Below are positions 34,969-44,248 of a stretch of DNA of 64,000 bases, piece by piece (the stretch's first letter is position 1; each line of letters begins with the position of its first letter). Below the pieces are notes generated by a model. The model saw only the letters and a program-made list of their open reading frames with translations. It was not told the DNA's origin and made no database searches. The translations under genes were made by a program, and so were the position numbers. The stretch is from Pedobacter sp. MC2016-05 (GTDB lineage Bacteria > Bacteroidota > Bacteroidia > Sphingobacteriales > Sphingobacteriaceae). The stretch is taken from contig NZ_JAPIVT010000020.1 of assembly GCF_026239735.1 (NCBI RefSeq), forward strand, positions 43,992 to 107,991. The letters are read 5' to 3'.

Positions 34969-35901
34969 CTAAATAAATACCTGGATATTTAAATCCGTTC
35001 TTAAAGCAGTGTAATCGTCATATAATTTCTCTACCTCCTTAACTATGGTCGGTGTAAATGATCCTACATTTCTCCTCGTAAATGTTGAGATATTTAACCC
35101 TCTTTTTTGAAGAAAATATTTCGAAACTATTGGATAAACATTGTGCATTACATCCATATTATCGATTAAAAATTGCTGAACAGCATTTACTTCTTGAACC
35201 AGACTTTCATCATTATAGCGGTCGCAAAGCCATACGATTAACTCCGGAAAATAATTACCCTGAATGCAGGATAAACCAGACGACCCCGCCTTTAAAGATT
35301 CTACGGCATGCACAATATACGCATCATATAAACCAAAAGCGTTGCCTTCCGTAAGCCGAAGTTTTTCTTTAATCTGTGTTAAATCCAGACAGGTATCTTT
35401 GTGGTAGATCACTCTTCCTGTCGATACAAAATCTGCCAACTGTTCAGGTTTCAAAACCCTTTTGTAAGGCACAGGACATTCATAAAAACCGATGGGAATT
35501 TTGCCAGTTTGATTCAGCAAGTCATAAACCCGATCATTAAAAACAGCATCGCTTTCTTGCTCATCTGCCAACAAACCTGTGATGGCAATTACAGCTTCAA
35601 CGCCTAAATCGCTCACTTCTTTAACAAAATCTGCTTGTTTAGTAATTGGACCACCGAAAGTTCCGGTAGCCACCACCGGTACCGAACCATCTGCTACTTT
35701 TATTACATGTTTAATGGCTTGGATACGTTCCTTATCAGTTAATTCAAACATTTCGCTCGAAAGGCAATTGGCAAATAAACCAGAAGAACCCGCTTGCAAA
35801 TAGATTTCGGTTAATTGCGTGAGGGCAGGATAATCTATCTCGCCGTTACTTAAAAAAGGTGTGAGCATTACCGGGATGAACCCTTTTTGTGCATTTTCCA
35901 T
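34969..35901 (-). CDS. DHDPS/NAL-superfamily aldolase (2-keto-3-deoxy sugar acid aldolase candidate)
   Basis: A 310-residue TIM-barrel protein of the DapA superfamily. The Schiff-base lysine is K168 in IYHKDTC and the partner tyrosine is Y140 in GFYECP; the substrate-binding motif seen as GSSGLFANCLSSE replaces the GTTGE loop of true dihydrodipicolinate synthases, so lysine biosynthesis is unlikely. It follows the sodium:solute symporter by 49 bp. A role in cleaving a 2-keto-3-deoxy-aldonate from rhamnose, fucose or uronate breakdown is plausible, but related proteins with odd loops can have other functions. Cytoplasmic. Confidence 0.75.
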   Translation of the reverse strand: MENAQKGFIPVMLTPFLSNGEIDYPALTQLTEIYLQAGSSGLFANCLSSEMFELTDKERIQAIKHVIKVADGSVPVVATGTFGGPITKQADFVKEVSDLGVEAVIAITGLLADEQESDAVFNDRVYDLLNQTGKIPIGFYECPVPYKRVLKPEQLADFVSTGRVIYHKDTCLDLTQIKEKLRLTEGNAFGLYDAYIVHAVESLKAGSSGLSCIQGNYFPELIVWLCDRYNDESLVQEVNAVQQFLIDNMDVMHNVYPIVSKYFLQKRGLNISTFTRRNVGSFTPTIVKEVEKLYDDYTALRTDLNIQVFI

Positions 35902-35950
35902 TTTATATTGATGTGGGATTTAATATGATAATTTGTGCAATCAAATGATA

Positions 35951-37519
35951 TTAATTTGCAGTTTCTATTTTTTTCTTCTTGATTTTTGTAACGAAAATTC
36001 CAACTAAAAATATGGTCAGCGTGCCGATTACGATAATCATGTTTTTATGCAAAGGGTTCCTGAAATTTTCATATTCCGGTGGCAATAGGGTGGAAAATGT
36101 CATCCAGATAATGACGACAATTCCGATGATGGTTGCGATTATCGCTTCGTGGTTTTTTGTTTGTTTACTAATAATTCCAAGTAAAAATAAACCCAGCATA
36201 CCAGCAGCAAATATCCCCGAAAGTTCCCACCAAACATCCAAAATGCTTTTAACGCCAATCATTGCAATTCCGGCAATCATCCCCAATAAGCCAAAACCAA
36301 TCGTTGCAATGTGTAGCAGCGACAGGTTCTGTTTTTCCGTTACATCGGGTTTGATGTATCGCTTGTAAATATCTTCAGAGAAAACCGTTGCAGATGCATT
36401 CATACCAGAACTGATAGTACTCATTGCTGCCGATAAAATTGCTGAAACGATTAATCCAACCAACCCTACCGGAATTTTCGTGACCATGAAATGCGGCATA
36501 ATCTTATCGCCGTAATCTGATGGAAGCAATGCATTTTGCAGTTTCAAAACTTCTGAAGCATTTGTACCCACGGGCAATCTTTCAAGTGCTACCTGGTGTT
36601 TAATGGATTGCACCAAGTCCGGATTAACTTCGTAGTAGGCGAACAAGCAAGATCCTATAATAAAAAATAATAGCGATGCTGGAATATATAACCATACACA
36701 AAGCCATATTGATTTAGATGCAGCTTTACTTGATGATGCGGTATGGTAACGTTGGATATAGTTTTGATCCATCCCGAAATTGTTCAGATTGATAAAGAAC
36801 CCATACAACAACACTACCCAAAACGAAGAGCCGACGAAATCCATTTTAAAACTTCCCAGACTAAATTTATCTGCCGATTTACCAATTTCTACGATTTTAG
36901 AAACGCCGCCTGGCATATTGGTAATGATGAGGTATAGGATAAGTAGAGCGCCGAATGTTTTCACTACAGCCTGCACCACTTCGGTCCAGATTACTGCTTC
37001 AATTCCACCTAACACGGTATAAAAAATAATGCAGATGCCCATCACAATCATGATCATTTGCATGGAATACCCGGTTAACGCTTGTAAACTTAATGCAATG
37101 CCGAAGAATATGGACCCCATTCTGGCCAGTTGCGTAAGTAAAAAACAAAGCACTGCGTAAACCCTCGCCCAGGCGCCAAAACGTTTTTCTAAATGTGTAT
37201 AGGCAGAAATTTCTCCTGTATTGCGGTAAAAAGGAACAAAATACTTTGAGGCTACCCAAGCGGCGAGCGGCATAGAAATACTAAAAACAAATGCATTCCA
37301 GTTGCTTCCAAAGGCTTTCCCTGGAACCCCCAAAAAAGTATTGCTGCTTAGAAACGTTGCATAAATTGATAAACCTATTGCCCATCCGGGAATAAGGCCC
37401 GAAGCTTTTGTAAATTGTTCGGAATTTTTATTTTTTCGTGAGAAATAAACGCCAACTAATATCATCCCAACAAGGTATATGAAGATTATCGCAAGATCGA
37501 AAATAGGAAGACCTTTCAT
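35951..37519 (-). CDS. Sodium:solute symporter (SSS family)
   Basis: A 522-residue membrane protein with about 13 hydrophobic helices spread along the chain, starting LAIIFIYLVGMILVGVYFS. The SSS core shows in SGLIPGWAIGLSIYATFLSS (Na-site helix 1), the broken LGGIEAVIWTEVVQ helix and GLIVSAILSAAMSTISSGMN, the family's second Na-binding motif. It would import a monosaccharide or sugar acid. It is first in an operon with the DHDPS-family gene. A TTAACCAAAT box lies 21 nt upstream of the ATG. Confidence 0.9.
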   Translation of the reverse strand: MKGLPIFDLAIIFIYLVGMILVGVYFSRKNKNSEQFTKASGLIPGWAIGLSIYATFLSSNTFLGVPGKAFGSNWNAFVFSISMPLAAWVASKYFVPFYRNTGEISAYTHLEKRFGAWARVYAVLCFLLTQLARMGSIFFGIALSLQALTGYSMQMIMIVMGICIIFYTVLGGIEAVIWTEVVQAVVKTFGALLILYLIITNMPGGVSKIVEIGKSADKFSLGSFKMDFVGSSFWVVLLYGFFINLNNFGMDQNYIQRYHTASSSKAASKSIWLCVWLYIPASLLFFIIGSCLFAYYEVNPDLVQSIKHQVALERLPVGTNASEVLKLQNALLPSDYGDKIMPHFMVTKIPVGLVGLIVSAILSAAMSTISSGMNASATVFSEDIYKRYIKPDVTEKQNLSLLHIATIGFGLLGMIAGIAMIGVKSILDVWWELSGIFAAGMLGLFLLGIISKQTKNHEAIIATIIGIVVIIWMTFSTLLPPEYENFRNPLHKNMIIVIGTLTIFLVGIFVTKIKKKKIETAN

Positions 37520-37540
37520 TACTTATTGGCTCGTTTATTA

Positions 37541-37550
37541 ATTTGGTTAA
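37541..37550 (-). promoter_or_regulatory. TTAACCAAAT leader box before symporter gene
   Basis: Sense sequence TTAACCAAAT, 21 nt before the ATG and directly after a near -7 element (CATATTTG, one mismatch to TAnnTTTG). Confidence 0.5.
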
Positions 37551-37749
37551 AACAAATATGCATTTCTAAACATCAGCATTCATATAAGATTTTGGCTACA
37601 TCTTGTACCATCTTATCTTTAAGGGTTGTCGTGTTACGGGCTGCGAGTTATCAATTACAGGTCTGCAAGCCGAAAAATAAAAACTTATCCAATATGAGTT
37701 ATATCTGCTTGCGATCCTTATAAGAAACCGGCTGTATGCTCACAACTAT
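37551..37749. other. Intergenic region without a gene, with a diverged inverted heptamer copy
   Basis: No coding frame is convincing here. The part near 37618-37675 (GTTACGGGCTGCGAGTT, TTACAGGTCTGCAAG) resembles the reverse complement of the heptamer array that follows at 37750, so the two may form an imperfect inverted pair. Confidence 0.4.
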
Positions 37750-37835
37750 TAACTTGTAACCTGCAACCTTCAACCCGTAACTTATAAAAGATCAAACAGG
37801 TAAATAATAACAGGTAACTTGCAACTGATACCCTA
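37750..37835. repeat. Heptamer arrays touching the GH2 stop codon
   Basis: Five clean 7-mers (TAACTTG, TAACCTG, CAACCTT, CAACCCG, TAACTTA) occupy 37750-37784, and three more (TAACTTG, CAACTGA, TACCCTA) occupy 37815-37835, the last one containing the stop codon of the GH2 gene at 37833-37835. Consensus is YAACYTG. Confidence 0.7.
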
Positions 37836-40800
37836 TTGCACATCTAAAGCATCAATCGCCAACTCTTTCGCATCTATTGCAATTAAACGCACTTTATAAC
37901 TTCCTGCATTGATCATGCTGCCCGTATTGGTATTCAGATAATTCCATTTACCTGATTTTGTTGGGGCAAATTCGGCCTGTTCTGTTTTCATTAATGTGCC
38001 ATCCGCAGAAAGAAATTCGATTTTAGCTCTTGAAACTTTTGAAAATGGATTATGGTATTTGATAGTTAAAGAATACGTATCGGCCACTCCAACGCCTATC
38101 GACCATTCTAAAATCCCACCGCTACTTTCTTTAAAAATAACGCGTTGCTTATCCATTAAATTTTGTTTAACAATACTCTGACCTGCCAGTTTTGCATCAG
38201 TTGCTTTGTAACTAGTCACTGTTTTTAAATCGTATGCTGGCTCGAGTTCACTTGGCGGAACAATGGCTATCGCTCTTACGTTGCCTCTCACTGTGACCTG
38301 GTCATTTGCTGAAAACCTTTTGCGGAAGACCATAAACTTTTCTTCATCGCTATTTGTAATCTGCGTTTTGGTATTCTCGTAATCGACTGGCTTGGCATCG
38401 CTATCATTTAAAGCCACGAAAACATCAGCTACTGCATTTAGCTTAAAAACAAAATCTTTGTTGACTTTACTGGTTTGAATCCACTCTGCCCCATATAAAT
38501 TTGGTGGTAAGGAAGTAAATTCCACAGATGAATCATTAAATTGTTTATCGCCAATATCCATCCAACTACCAAGTTTAAAATTCTTTCCAGATGGAATGCT
38601 CACAATCGAATTAGACTGATTTGCAGGAATTTGAGTTTTATCTAAGCTGGCAACGGCGATGGCGGAAATAAGCCCCTGCCCAACTTTGATCTGCGGAAAC
38701 GATATAGTCAATTGTCCCGCTTTGCTGAACACTTTTACGGTCTTCTTCAAAACAGCATTAGCACCTGCTTCTTTCCAGATGTTAACATCTTTTAGCACGG
38801 TTTTGTCGTTAACGGCTACATCAAACAACCTCATTTTTTCAGCATTCATGCCACCACCTATTCCCAGCCAAGGTTCAATAAAATATAGCTCTACTAAATA
38901 TTCGCCATCTTTTGGAACAGGAAAACTAAACTTCAACTGATCTCTACCATAACGGAAGGATTGGAAGAGCTTCCAATCTGAACTGCCCGCGATTGGCGAA
39001 AAGGTTCTTCGCTGACTAGCAAAAAATGACGGTACTCCAGGAAAACTGGAAGTCCAGGAGGTTGAACCGTAATTTTTAGTATTGGAAGATAACTGTTGAT
39101 CTGCCAGCCATTGGTTCCCGAAATGATCTTGATAAGATGGCCCACCACAATTTAACCGATATAAATAGTTGTACTTATCTTGAGGTTTTAAAACATCGGT
39201 ATTAATTACCAAGCGATCAAAATTTGGAGATTTCGGTAGGCTATTTAACACCATTTGATCTTTGGCGACAGCCTTTCCATTAATATATCCGACTGCGTAA
39301 AGCACATTATATTTAATATTTGGCTTATTCCATTGGAAATGTGTTCCGATAGCGCCACGTTTTTGCTTGCCTAATGATGCTCCATCTACATCATTAAAAA
39401 GCTCTACCTCATCGCAGTTGGAATAAACCACAATGCTGTCTTTTATCCCTGGTATTGACCAGCGATTTGGCCAGGTATGAGAAACAATATAAACCATGGG
39501 CTCGGTAGCTTTTGGCGCATAATTGGCTCTGAACATGTAAAAAACGTCAGTCGGCTCTTCCCATGGGGTAAACATTCCTTTATAATTTACCGGACCAATG
39601 CGATCTAAATCTCGCAGGCCTTCTCCCCCCTGTACCCGACCCGGATTATCATGTGAACTATATAGCCAGAAGAAATGACCTGCAGTTTGATCTTTTACCG
39701 TTTCTGCCAAACGAACTTTCGTTTCCATTAAATCGGTCATTTTGTTTTCAGTAAAACCTTTCCCGTTTGCGTCAACCTCATGAAGATCGATTGTTCTCCA
39801 GGCACCATATTCACCAACCAAAACCTGTCTTTTTAAATCTTCTCCATAAGTTGCAGGATTGCCTCCGTAAGTTCCTGTCCAGTTTTGCGGTACATCCCAA
39901 TCGGTCCCTTTACCGCCATTACAAGTGGTTACTTTTCTTTGCGATGATGCCGTCGGATCTAATTTCCTGATCAGTTCGGTGCATTCTTTCGCAAAATCTT
40001 CGGGTAAAGTACTCTCATTTTCTAAGCCCCACAATACAACCGACGGACTATTTCTGCGTTCCTTAACCCAGTCGACCAGTAATGATTTGAAGTTTTTTCT
40101 AAACTCAGGCGTATCATACCAGATATGAGCTGCCATTTGGGTCCAGCTTAAAATACCAAGTTCATCCCAATAGCTTTGGTAAAGTAAATTATGCGGTTGG
40201 TGTGCATCGCGGAAAGCGTTGAAACCCGCAGATTTAATTTGCATTACCCGCGAGCGAATCTGCTCATTGCTAAAAGCATGACTGTTGCCAATTAAGTGCT
40301 CATATTCTGCAATTCCATTGATAAAAACTGGCTTTCCATTTAAAAGAAATACTTTTTGATTTGCTTGTTCACCAATTGGCCAGCTAATCCATCTGATTCC
40401 GTAAGGCGTTTTTATTTCATCTATTACCTTACCATTTTCGATAATGGATGTTTTCAAAGTATATAAATATGGGTTCTCGAGCGACCATAATTTGGGATTA
40501 ATAATCTCATCGGTTTCTTGATTTATTACAATCTCTTTGCCTGCCGGGATAACTATTTTTTTAGGCAGTGCTTTTTCGATAGTGCCTTCAGCATCTAACA
40601 ACTGGTTGTAGATTGTTACTGATTTAGGTTTTGAACCATAATTTTTGACAGTAGTAGCAAAATTCAGCAGGGCAGATTTTTCTGAAATCCTATTATCATT
40701 CCAAATGTGAACACCAAAAGGCTCAATTCGCAACTCATTGGTCACGATGAGATGTACTGGTCTGAAAATACCCATAGGCTGCGAACCTTCGGAAAAGCCT

Positions 40801-41321
40801 CTTTCGGTAGAGCAACCTCCATCTACCCAGGGTAAATCCTGGATGTTTGCAGGGTGATCTGCCCTAACAGCCAATAAGTTTTCCTGATTATTTGATTTGA
40901 TAATGTCGGTCACATCTAAAGTAAACGTAGTTCTTCCACCAGCATGATAACCAACTTTGTTTCCATTTAGCCAAATGGTGGCGTAAGAGCCAACACCTTC
41001 AAAGTATAAGAAAAACCTTTTGCCAGCTTTAATTTCGTTGCTTTTGAAGGTTTTTCTATACCAGGCGTAACCATGTTTATTGCCGTGAAGTTTTCTTTGA
41101 TATCCTTCGTATTGGTCCCAGTTGTGGGGAACGTTTAGGGTTTTCCAGTTATTGGTTTTAAAGGTGGTATTTTCAAACCCATTGTAGGCATTGATGTTTT
41201 TTTCATCAGCAATGCTTACCCAGTTGGCATTAAGTAGAATGTCTTTTCGGTTGTTTTGCGAGAAAGCACCGGATGCTAAACAAAGAAAAATGGCAAGAAA
41301 TGATACTTTTAAATTTTTCAT
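37833..41321 (-). CDS. GH2 family beta-glycosidase with malectin-like domain
   Basis: An 1162-residue protein with signal peptide ending at GAFSQ. The N-terminal jelly roll shows LNVPHNWDQYEGY; the TIM barrel carries E436 in VLWGLENES as acid/base and E504 in LVGEYGAW as nucleophile. After about residue 720 a malectin-like domain follows (YRLNCGGPSYQDHFGNQW), then a further beta-sandwich (about 1050-1160, EWSIGVGVADTYSLTIKYHN) of the carbohydrate-binding type. The malectin insertion and length exceed simple GH2 enzymes and suggest binding to a branched pectic chain. The gene follows the GH95 gene; a repeat fills the 110-bp gap. Candidate activities are beta-galactosidase or alpha-L-arabinopyranosidase. 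Confidence 0.88.
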   Translation of the reverse strand: MKNLKVSFLAIFLCLASGAFSQNNRKDILLNANWVSIADEKNINAYNGFENTTFKTNNWKTLNVPHNWDQYEGYQRKLHGNKHGYAWYRKTFKSNEIKAGKRFFLYFEGVGSYATIWLNGNKVGYHAGGRTTFTLDVTDIIKSNNQENLLAVRADHPANIQDLPWVDGGCSTERGFSEGSQPMGIFRPVHLIVTNELRIEPFGVHIWNDNRISEKSALLNFATTVKNYGSKPKSVTIYNQLLDAEGTIEKALPKKIVIPAGKEIVINQETDEIINPKLWSLENPYLYTLKTSIIENGKVIDEIKTPYGIRWISWPIGEQANQKVFLLNGKPVFINGIAEYEHLIGNSHAFSNEQIRSRVMQIKSAGFNAFRDAHQPHNLLYQSYWDELGILSWTQMAAHIWYDTPEFRKNFKSLLVDWVKERRNSPSVVLWGLENESTLPEDFAKECTELIRKLDPTASSQRKVTTCNGGKGTDWDVPQNWTGTYGGNPATYGEDLKRQVLVGEYGAWRTIDLHEVDANGKGFTENKMTDLMETKVRLAETVKDQTAGHFFWLYSSHDNPGRVQGGEGLRDLDRIGPVNYKGMFTPWEEPTDVFYMFRANYAPKATEPMVYIVSHTWPNRWSIPGIKDSIVVYSNCDEVELFNDVDGASLGKQKRGAIGTHFQWNKPNIKYNVLYAVGYINGKAVAKDQMVLNSLPKSPNFDRLVINTDVLKPQDKYNYLYRLNCGGPSYQDHFGNQWLADQQLSSNTKNYGSTSWTSSFPGVPSFFASQRRTFSPIAGSSDWKLFQSFRYGRDQLKFSFPVPKDGEYLVELYFIEPWLGIGGGMNAEKMRLFDVAVNDKTVLKDVNIWKEAGANAVLKKTVKVFSKAGQLTISFPQIKVGQGLISAIAVASLDKTQIPANQSNSIVSIPSGKNFKLGSWMDIGDKQFNDSSVEFTSLPPNLYGAEWIQTSKVNKDFVFKLNAVADVFVALNDSDAKPVDYENTKTQITNSDEEKFMVFRKRFSANDQVTVRGNVRAIAIVPPSELEPAYDLKTVTSYKATDAKLAGQSIVKQNLMDKQRVIFKESSGGILEWSIGVGVADTYSLTIKYHNPFSKVSRAKIEFLSADGTLMKTEQAEFAPTKSGKWNYLNTNTGSMINAGSYKVRLIAIDAKELAIDALDVQ

Positions 41322-41333
41322 ACAATAACGTTA

Positions 41334-41420
41334 TGCGTTATCCCGAGGCACGAAGCAGTCTTATTCATTAATTTAATTTTGCAGTTGCTTTAAGATTGCT
41401 TCGTACCTCGCAATGACGAT
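41334..41420. repeat. CATTGCGAGG/GAAGCAATCT inverted repeat, intergenic
   Basis: Left arm GTTATCCCGAGGCACGAAGC, AGTCTT and right arm AAGATTGCTTCGTACCTCGC, AATGACGAT are inverted copies separated by about 35 bp. This is the best-preserved large copy in the window. Confidence 0.85.
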
Positions 41421-41431
41421 TTACATAAGAT

Positions 41432-44242
41432 TTAAAGCGTTTTTAAATCCCCACTTAACTTATAAACTTCACCTGGCTGGGTCGAAATACTAATGGTTTG
41501 ATTTTTATAGCGAATTAAACATGTTCCGCCAGCGTTAGAATTCACCTCGAGTGCTTCCAGTTTTCCGTCCTTCCACTTAATATCTAGCTCGAAACCACCT
41601 CTGGCCTGCAATCCACTAATCTCTCCCTGAGGGATTTCTGTTGGTAAGGCAGGTAGAATATCGATAAATCCCTGGTGGCTTTGGACAATCATTTCTGCGA
41701 TGCCGGCTGCACCACCAAAATTTCCGTCAATCTGAAATGGTGGGTGGGCATCGAACAAGTTTACATAGGATCCAGCTCCACTTTTCGCTGGTTTTAGCAA
41801 CATTTTTACCAGTTCCATGGCATGGTCGCCATCTTTAAATCTTGCCCAAAAGTTAATTTTCCATGCCAAGCTCCAGCCAGTGGCTTCATCGCCGCGATAA
41901 AGCAGAGATTGTTTTGCGGCATTCATCATCTTTTCATCCTGACTCCAGGTGATGTCATTTCCAGGAAATACACCCCATAAATGGGAAACGTGACGATGTT
42001 TATTTGTGGTATCGTCTTTATCCTCTAACCATTCTTGCAACTGCCCGTATTTTCCGATTTGGTTTGGTGCAATTAACTTCAGCTTTACTGCCAATGAATT
42101 TCTCAGTTCACGATCAACACCTAAAATATCGGCAGCAGCAATGCAATTTTTAAATAAGGTACGGATGATTTGATGATCCATCGTTGGCCCGGCAACTAAG
42201 CCACCGTTTTCTGGCGAGTTGGAAGGCGTACTGATTAACCAACCTGTTTTCGGATCGTTAACCAAAAAAGCATCAAAAAACAACGCCGCTCCTTTCATCA
42301 AGGGATAAGCTTCTTCACTTAAGAATTTTTTATCCTGGCTAAATGCATAATGTTCCCACAAATGCTGACTTAACCAGGCGGCACCGCTTACCCAAATTCC
42401 ATGATTGGAGGCATTTATTGGCGCTGTAGCATTCCAAATATCAGTATTGTGGTGCAAAATCCAACCCGGTGCATCATAATACTCACGAGCAGTTTCTGCC
42501 CCTGCCTTCGCCAGACCTTCTATTTTCTTAACCAAAGGCTCATTTAATGGCGAAAGATTTAGAATTTCCGTTGGCCAGTAATTCATCTCCATGTTAATGT
42601 TTGTGGTGTATTTACTCCCCCATGGTGGCGTAAGTAAATCATTCCAAATCCCTTGAAGATTTGCGGGTTGCGTACCAGGCCTTGAACTAGAAATCAACAA
42701 ATACCGACCATATTGTATGTAAAGTGCAGCGAAAGCAGGATCATTGGAAGTTGCAAACTTTACTAAACGTTCATCAGTTGGCAGTATCTCATTTTCCGAG
42801 GCACCAAAATTTACTTTGAATTTATTGTAATAAGCCTGATATTCCTGAACATGATTTTTCTTCACTTCTGCGTACGACTTACCTGTCAACGAGGTTAGCG
42901 CTTGGATATTTGCCTTGGCTGGATCGCCAGAAACGTTTTGAGCGTTTATAAAATTAGTTCCCGCCGTTAAATATAATCTCGCTTCATCAGCATTAATCAC
43001 CTGAACTTTTTCACCGATTGTTTTTATCGATCCATTTTTAACCTGGATAGTCAACCTGCTTTCGCCCCTCAATACGCCATCTTTCACATTTACGGTAAGT
43101 GAAAGTGTGTTATTCGGCAACACTTTTACCACAGACTTTTGATGTAAACTAGATAAAACAGCAGTGAAACTGATTGATTTTTTACGGTCGGCAGTAAGAT
43201 TTATCACGATCGCCTGGTTAGGCTGACTCGCAAAATATTCTCTAATAAAATTCACTCCATTTGCCTGATAAGCAGTGCGAACGGTTGCAGTGGCTAAATC
43301 AAGAGAACGCTTGTACTTACTAATTGAACCTTGCTGAGCAAATTGTAAATTCAAATCACCAAAAGGCTGATAACTGGCTTGATACTGCGGAACGGCTGGA
43401 GGATTTTGATCTTGAATTTTATATTTCCAAGTTTTCACTAACGAAACGCCTTGTTCAATTGTTGCACCTACGGGATAAACACCGATCTTTTTACTCGTAT
43501 CCTTATATCCACCTATCCCACCACGATCGTAGTAGTTAAGCACCTGGATAGCAATTACATTCTTACCAGGTTTAATCAGTTTTGAAGGCACAGTATATCT
43601 TCTGGCATCGGGGCCATCGGTATTGCCAACCAATTGGCCGTTTACGTAAGTAAAGTCCTGATCGAAAATTTTGTTAAGATCGAGAACCAAATCTTTACCC
43701 GCCCAGCCTGGTGCTACATCAAAAGTTGTTCTAAACCAAACTGAACCATCAACATTAGCTAAACCTACAGTTTCCCAACCTTCGTAAGCGGGTACCGCAA
43801 TTGTTTTCCAAAGTTTGTCGTCATAATTCGCTGAAGCAGGGTTTCCGGTCATTCCCTTACCTTTCTTCATTTCCGCCACCCATGCTTTACGATCGCCTGC
43901 TTCACTTTGCAGGCCCATAAGCTCTTTTTGAGCAAGTGCTTCAGCTTCTTTTTGCTTCCCCTCGAAAAGTAGCTTTCTAATTTCCGGAAGATATTTGTAG
44001 GCACCTTTCCGATTGTAGTTGCGAGGCTTTCCGGTCCATAAAGTTTCTTCGTTAAACTGAATATGATCGTGAGTTACACCGCTATAAATCATTGCCCCAA
44101 TTCTGCCGTTTCCAATTGGTAGGGCATCGGTCCATTTCTCTGCAGATTGTTTATACCAGAGTTCCTGCTTGGCTTGTTGTGCAACAGAAACCTTGATGGT
44201 ACACAAGAGCGTAGCTATTAAAATAATCGATTCAACTTTCAT
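41432..44242 (-). CDS. GH95 alpha-L-fucosidase/alpha-L-galactosidase with inserted jelly-roll module
   Basis: A 936-residue protein with signal peptide ending at VSVAQ. GH95 hallmarks are GNGRIGAMIYSGVTHDHIQF near the start, TNINMEMNYWP (N548 and N550), STPSNSPENG (E678) and IDGNFGG (D839), matching the acid/base set known for the family. Unusually, residues about 110-270 interrupt the N-terminal beta domain with a sugar-binding jelly roll (GSVWFRTTFDVAPGWAGKD, FTYVNGQLVG, GKNVIAIQVLNYYDRGG), of the kind found inside sialate O-acetylesterases. GH95 enzymes remove alpha-1,2-fucose or, in plant glycans, alpha-L-galactose. It begins 7 bp after the GH28 stop codon. Confidence 0.93.
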   Translation of the reverse strand: MKVESIILIATLLCTIKVSVAQQAKQELWYKQSAEKWTDALPIGNGRIGAMIYSGVTHDHIQFNEETLWTGKPRNYNRKGAYKYLPEIRKLLFEGKQKEAEALAQKELMGLQSEAGDRKAWVAEMKKGKGMTGNPASANYDDKLWKTIAVPAYEGWETVGLANVDGSVWFRTTFDVAPGWAGKDLVLDLNKIFDQDFTYVNGQLVGNTDGPDARRYTVPSKLIKPGKNVIAIQVLNYYDRGGIGGYKDTSKKIGVYPVGATIEQGVSLVKTWKYKIQDQNPPAVPQYQASYQPFGDLNLQFAQQGSISKYKRSLDLATATVRTAYQANGVNFIREYFASQPNQAIVINLTADRKKSISFTAVLSSLHQKSVVKVLPNNTLSLTVNVKDGVLRGESRLTIQVKNGSIKTIGEKVQVINADEARLYLTAGTNFINAQNVSGDPAKANIQALTSLTGKSYAEVKKNHVQEYQAYYNKFKVNFGASENEILPTDERLVKFATSNDPAFAALYIQYGRYLLISSSRPGTQPANLQGIWNDLLTPPWGSKYTTNINMEMNYWPTEILNLSPLNEPLVKKIEGLAKAGAETAREYYDAPGWILHHNTDIWNATAPINASNHGIWVSGAAWLSQHLWEHYAFSQDKKFLSEEAYPLMKGAALFFDAFLVNDPKTGWLISTPSNSPENGGLVAGPTMDHQIIRTLFKNCIAAADILGVDRELRNSLAVKLKLIAPNQIGKYGQLQEWLEDKDDTTNKHRHVSHLWGVFPGNDITWSQDEKMMNAAKQSLLYRGDEATGWSLAWKINFWARFKDGDHAMELVKMLLKPAKSGAGSYVNLFDAHPPFQIDGNFGGAAGIAEMIVQSHQGFIDILPALPTEIPQGEISGLQARGGFELDIKWKDGKLEALEVNSNAGGTCLIRYKNQTISISTQPGEVYKLSGDLKTL

Positions 44243-44248
44243 CAGGTT

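Noticed and set aside
35979..36368. Plus-strand 129-residue hydrophobic frame
   Set aside because: Antisense shadow of the symporter's membrane helices.
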